This document shows positions 44,641 through 47,898 of a stretch of DNA of 47,898 nt, one piece after another. Position numbers and translations under genes: made by a program. Source of the DNA: Thermoleophilia bacterium. Its GTDB lineage: Bacteria > Actinomycetota > Thermoleophilia > Miltoncostaeales > Miltoncostaeaceae. Under the pieces are notes generated by a model that was not told the DNA's origin, did not search any database, and saw only the letters and a list, made by a program, of their open reading frames with translations. The stretch is from assembly GCA_017882585.1 (NCBI GenBank), contig JADGPF010000032.1, positions 1-47,898 of the forward strand, read 5' to 3'. How positions within the stretch are numbered: the stretch's first letter is position 1; every line of letters starts with the position of its first letter.

Positions 44641-47294
44641 CACTTGATCACGATGACGTCGTAGACGAACAGGGATCGGGCGCTCGAGCCAGCCGCGGCA
44701 ATCGTCTGGTTGGCATCGGTCGGCACGTACAGCCGCAGGTGGTGCCTACCCGTCGTCAGCTTCGCGCGCAGGTTCAGCGCGAAGCGGGTGTTCGACGGGA
44801 CGCGGACGAGATTGCTCCACCCGTTGGCGGTCTGGATCTGGATCCACGCCGGACGGATCGGGTACACGAACCCGCGCGCACCGTAGACGCGGCCGCGCAC
44901 AACCCGCGAGCGGGTCAGGGTGAACGAGACCCGGGGCAGCACGGTGACGTCGAACGAGGCGATGCCTTGGTCGAAGGGCAGGCTGCCCGACCAGCGCAGC
45001 TGCCAGTCGGCGCTGCGGGTCATCGACAGCGGGAATGCGAAGCGCCCACTGCCGTCGGCCTGGATCGCCGCGACCGGTGTGTAGGTGTCACTCGGGTACA
45101 GGCGCCGCTCGAGGACAAGCGTCGGGTTCGCGACGGGACTCCCGTTCGCCACGAGCTGGCCGACGACCGAGATGGTCGTGCCGTACGTGACCCGCGTCGG
45201 GATGAAGTTCAGGTTGAACTGCGGCGGCAGCTGGCTGATGAATGCCTGCGTGCCGCTCCAGGCGCCGGTGTCGGTATTGCACAGTTCCGCACGGACCCGC
45301 CAGAACCAGGTACCGGCGTGGCTCACCAGGCTGCCGGTCGGCACCCATGCGGTCTGGGAGGTGTTGGTTCCGTTGGGGATCGAGGATCCGCTGCCGCCGT
45401 CCGCCGCGGGGAAGGTCGAGGTGGCCGACACCTGTACGTCGTAGCTGCAGGCCCCGTTGACCGGGTTCCAGGAAAGCTCGGGGGACGCGATGACCGTTGC
45501 GCCGTTACTTGGCGCAGACGGGGTCGGCGCGGGCGGGTTGATCACAAAGCTCTGCGCCGGGGAGTTGTAGGTCAGGCTATTGCCGGCATCGTCGAGCGGA
45601 CGGACCCGCCAGTACCACGTCCCCGAGGTCAGCGGTGAGCCCTGTGCGGAGTTCCACCAGGTGCCCAGTCCGAACGCGGTCATGCTCTCGGTCGTCGAGT
45701 CGGCAAACTGCTGGTCGCGGCTGACCTGCAGCTGATACTTGCCCGCACCGGGGATATCCGACCAGGTAAACAGCGGCGGGGCCGTGACGATTCCGCTGGC
45801 GGCCGTACCGACCGTCGGCTGGGTCTGCTTGGTAAACGTCGCCGTGGGCACGAGCGTCTCGTCAACCAGGTAGTCGGGGTTCGACGAGTCGGCATTACCG
45901 CCCCACACGACCCGCCAGTAATAGCCGGTGTTGACCTGGTTGTCGGGCAGCGGGCTCCGCATCGCCCAGGCGGTGTTGGTCGTCAGATCGGAGAAGACCA
46001 CGTTGTTGAACTGGCTGTCGGTCGCGATATCGACGCGATACACGGCCGCCCCGGTCACCGGCGTCCAGCTGAGGATCGGTGTCAGTGCGCTCGTGCTGGC
46101 GACGGTGTCGGAGCTGAGCGTCGGCACCCCGGTCGTCGACGACGGCGCCTGCAAGGTGAATGTGTCGACCGGGCTCCAGGTGCCAAGCACACCGTTGATC
46201 ACCGGCCGGACCCGCCACCAGTACTGCACGGCGCCAATCCCGTGGGACTGGGTCTCGGCGAGGTCAGGGACATAGGCGGTGCTCGCCGTCGGGCTGTTGA
46301 CCACCAACTGGCCGGCGGTGAAGTTGAATTGCTGGCGGGTCACCTGCACGTCATAGGACTGTGCGCCCGGGACCGGGTTCCACTGCAGCTCAAAGCTGCT
46401 CACCGTCGCCCCGTCGGCGGGCGCCGTCGGAGTCGGCGCGACCCAGGTCTTGGTGTAACTCGACTCGACGGTCCACGGACCCGGATTGCTGGCGGCGTCG
46501 AACGCCCGTACGCGCCAGATGTAGTTGCCGTCCGGCAGGACCGTCGATGCGCCAGGGGCGATACCGGTCTGGGTCACCAACCCGGAATCGAACACTGGCG
46601 AGGCGAATTGGGTTCCCGGTGCGATCTGGGCCTGGTAATAGGCGGCACCCGGGACGGCATTCCAGCTGAGGTACGGGGTCACACGCACGAGGCTGGCCGG
46701 CGCCCCCTGCGGGGTGTCCGACAACACGCCACCGGCCACGGTGCCGTTCCATTTCTTGGCAAACGTCGCGATACCGCTGGTGATCCCGCGCGTGCCCGCC
46801 TTGTCACTGGCCGTCACCCGCCACCAGTACGTCCCGTCGGCGAGGATGATGTTCGGGGCGACTTGAGCCTGGTCGGTGTTCTGCGACCAGACGACCTTCG
46901 AAAAGCCCGGCGACGCGGAGATCTCCACGTCGTACGACACCGCGCCCGGCACCGGCGACCATGTCAGGACGACCGGCTGCTGCGGGGCGACGAGCGGGTT
47001 GACCGTCTGGTTCGGTACGAGGCCGACCGGCAGACTCGAGCCCGGGTCGGCCGCGAACGGCGAGGCCGCATTGTTGGTGGGCGGCACCAGCGGCGCGTTG
47101 TGGCGCGTGGCGTTCTGGGCCGGGGCGGCACCGGCGCCCACCGCGACGATCGCTGCGATTGCGGCGATCGCGGCGACTAGCACGGCCCGCTTCCAACCGA
47201 TCCGGTCGGCCGAGTAGACGCTGTGCTGTGCGCGCCCGTCCGCACGGGCGGAGGCGGTACTCGGTGCACGATCGAACTCACGCGGATGGTTCAC
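44640..47294 (-). CDS. Large exported protein with about six fibronectin type III-like repeats
   Basis: An 884-residue protein with a 35-residue cytoplasmic head, then a hydrophobic signal/anchor (residues 36-56). At least six repeats of about 90-105 residues follow (from about 105 to 690), each marked by a W-x-PVPGA-x-YDVQ-like strand (TWSPVPGAVSYDVEI, SWNAVPGAAYYQAQI, QWNPVPGAQSYDVQV, SWTPVTGAAVYRVDI, TWSDIPGAGKYQLQV, SWNPVNGACSYDVQV) and a YWWRV or FWRVR strand. The remainder is Ig-like. No LPxTG sorting signal is visible. It is coupled to pilD, so an adhesin or pilus-associated wall protein is likely. GTG 47294 follows AAGGA at 8 bases; the upstream GTG at 47414 lies beyond a hairpin. Confidence 0.85.
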   Translation of the reverse strand: MNHPREFDRAPSTASARADGRAQHSVYSADRIGWKRAVLVAAIAAIAAIVAVGAGAAPAQNATRHNAPLVPPTNNAASPFAADPGSSLPVGLVPNQTVNPLVAPQQPVVLTWSPVPGAVSYDVEISASPGFSKVVWSQNTDQAQVAPNIILADGTYWWRVTASDKAGTRGITSGIATFAKKWNGTVAGGVLSDTPQGAPASLVRVTPYLSWNAVPGAAYYQAQIAPGTQFASPVFDSGLVTQTGIAPGASTVLPDGNYIWRVRAFDAASNPGPWTVESSYTKTWVAPTPTAPADGATVSSFELQWNPVPGAQSYDVQVTRQQFNFTAGQLVVNSPTASTAYVPDLAETQSHGIGAVQYWWRVRPVINGVLGTWSPVDTFTLQAPSSTTGVPTLSSDTVASTSALTPILSWTPVTGAAVYRVDIATDSQFNNVVFSDLTTNTAWAMRSPLPDNQVNTGYYWRVVWGGNADSSNPDYLVDETLVPTATFTKQTQPTVGTAASGIVTAPPLFTWSDIPGAGKYQLQVSRDQQFADSTTESMTAFGLGTWWNSAQGSPLTSGTWYWRVRPLDDAGNSLTYNSPAQSFVINPPAPTPSAPSNGATVIASPELSWNPVNGACSYDVQVSATSTFPAADGGSGSSIPNGTNTSQTAWVPTGSLVSHAGTWFWRVRAELCNTDTGAWSGTQAFISQLPPQFNLNFIPTRVTYGTTISVVGQLVANGSPVANPTLVLERRLYPSDTYTPVAAIQADGSGRFAFPLSMTRSADWQLRWSGSLPFDQGIASFDVTVLPRVSFTLTRSRVVRGRVYGARGFVYPIRPAWIQIQTANGWSNLVRVPSNTRFALNLRAKLTTGRHHLRLYVPTDANQTIAAAGSSARSLFVYDVIVIK

Positions 47295-47423
47295 GAACAC
47301 GGTCCTTGCGCGACGCGGCAAACCAAGCGGGTCCGGCGGCAGCCTGCCCACGCAGTCCCTATCGGCGCGAGCAGGCGAAACACTGAGGCTTCCGACCGTG
47401 TTTGTTGTGCTCACCGGCAGTCA

Positions 47424-47459
47424 TTCGCCCGGGCCCCGTGCGGATGGGCCCCGGGCGAA
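47424..47459. terminator. Large imperfect hairpin upstream of the FN3-like gene
   Basis: A stem of 10 bp (TTCGCCCGGG with CCCGGGCGAA), one C-C mismatch, then 3 more pairs and an 8-base loop, lies between the pilin and FN3-like genes. It is very GC-rich and has no T run on either side, so it may be a processing or RNA-stabilising structure rather than a classical terminator. It is the second of two hairpins after pilin. Confidence 0.5.
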
Positions 47460-47481
47460 CACGAACCGGTCACCACAACGA

Positions 47482-47509
47482 CGAAGGGCCCGCCGTGGCG
47501 GGCCCTTCG
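47482..47509 (-). terminator. Strong hairpin after the pilin gene
   Basis: CGAAGGGCCCGCC and GGCGGGCCCTTCG form a perfect 13-bp inverted repeat around GT (effective loop CGTG), starting 21 bases after the pilin stop on the minus strand. It is followed by TCGTTGTGG, a poor T tract. It probably terminates or attenuates the pilin transcript. Confidence 0.72.
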
Positions 47510-47530
47510 GGTGTGCGTGGTGCGCGGCTG

Positions 47531-47898
47531 TTACCAGACGCAGCCGGTACCGCAGGTGCGGGCCACCGGCGGGACCTTGGTGAGGTCCTTGGTGTAGTCG
47601 AATGCCTTGCCGCTCTTGCTGGTGGTGTCCAGCGAGTAGCCGTTCGCGTTGACGGTCACCTGCACCTGGTTCTGGGCGGCGTTGGCGGCCGTGGTCTGGA
47701 ACGTGACGGCCGGCTCGATCGCGGCGAGCTGGGCGACGGTGATCGTCGAGTAGTCCTGCGTGCTCGAGAATGCGGCTTCCATGTCGCTTGCCGAGTTACG
47801 CAGCAGCGACTCCGCTGCGGCGTCGTTGGCCTTGCCCTGCTGACCGAGGAACGTCGGGATCGCAATCGCGGCCAGGAGACCGATGATGATGACGACCA
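47531..47898 (-). CDS. Type IV pilin (partial, 5' end beyond window)
   Basis: The minus-strand frame runs off the window end. The visible 121 residues begin within the pilin hydrophobic helix (VVIIIGLLAAIAIPTFLGQQ) and continue KANDAAAESLLRNSASDMEAAFSS, the usual amphipathic N-terminal helix of type IV pilins and pseudopilins. The globular part is short (about 80 residues), ends CGTGCVW with a possible small disulfide loop (Cys-x3-Cys), and has no further Cys. The signal peptide and Glu5 would lie outside the window. The ATG at 47782 is internal and not the start. The gene is followed by a strong hairpin, consistent with separate high expression. Confidence 0.9.
   Translation of the reverse strand, partial: VVIIIGLLAAIAIPTFLGQQGKANDAAAESLLRNSASDMEAAFSSTQDYSTITVAQLAAIEPAVTFQTTAANAAQNQVQVTVNANGYSLDTTSKSGKAFDYTKDLTKVPPVARTCGTGCVW

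Noticed and set aside
47531-47782. Small complete gene starting at ATG 47782
   Set aside because: The same frame continues upstream into a type IV pilin N-terminal helix and off the window, so this ATG is internal.
1-47898. tRNA, rRNA, CRISPR arrays, insertion sequences, phage genes, restriction or defence systems
   Set aside because: Nothing of these kinds was recognised on reading; there are no spaced direct repeats, transposase motifs or sudden shifts in composition.

Overview
The window is high-GC bacterial chromosome, almost fully coding and dominated by housekeeping genes in tight operons. Most neighbouring genes on one strand share a 4-base start/stop overlap (ATGA, GTGA or TTGA). GTG and TTG starts are common. 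The content fits a deep-branching actinobacterium such as Thermoleophilia/Solirubrobacterales: TlyA, two-subunit glycyl-tRNA synthetase, type II dehydroquinase, L,D-transpeptidase with PBP4-type carboxypeptidase, and a type IV pilus locus with no visible outer-membrane secretin. The lineage is an inference from gene content only.

Layout. 8-3113 (+): L,D-transpeptidase and D,D-carboxypeptidase. 3129-5722: a methyltransferase divergent from pgi. 5719-12302 (-): recO, then glyQ-glyS-ppdK. 12373 (+): glutaredoxin, possibly leaderless. 12628-15796 (-): deoA-mutM-P1 peptidase. 15836-17161 (+): exported PDZ/TPR-like protein. 17391-19358: small membrane protein, DUF429 and DUF3891 proteins. 19388-22763 (-): pyrG, M20 peptidase, NUDIX. 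23025-25061 (+): methyltransferase and an anchored beta-propeller-like protein. 25108-30486 (-): dxs, tlyA, nadK, recN. 30644-31462 (+): degenerate EAL protein. 31467-40168 (-): aroC-aroK-aroB-aroQ-pepQ-efp-(carboxyltransferase-like/BCCP fusion)-accC-nusB-xseB-like. 40657-47898 (-): type IV pilus locus reading pilin, fibronectin-III-like surface protein, prepilin peptidase, PilM, PilN, PilO and a PilP-position protein.

The block aro-pepQ-efp-acc-nusB-xseB-dxs-tlyA-nadK-recN is a variant of the conserved efp-accBC-nusB-folD-xseAB-ispA-dxs-tlyA-recN cluster known from Bacillus-like genomes. Here folD, xseA and ispA are absent and a divergent EAL gene sits in the gap. The pil genes next to aroC/K/B recall the proteobacterial pilMNOPQ-aroKB order.

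The most unusual items are: (1) a protein in the accB slot that fuses an OadA/PycB-like carboxyltransferase barrel, apparently lacking its catalytic Lys and metal-binding His pair, to an intact biotin carrier domain; (2) an EAL-domain protein whose metal-binding and catalytic motifs are all altered; (3) a type IV pilus operon with a six-repeat FN3-like exported protein, separated from the pilin gene by two strong hairpins; (4) an XseB-like ORF without a nearby xseA. No tRNA, rRNA, CRISPR array, insertion sequence or prophage was seen.
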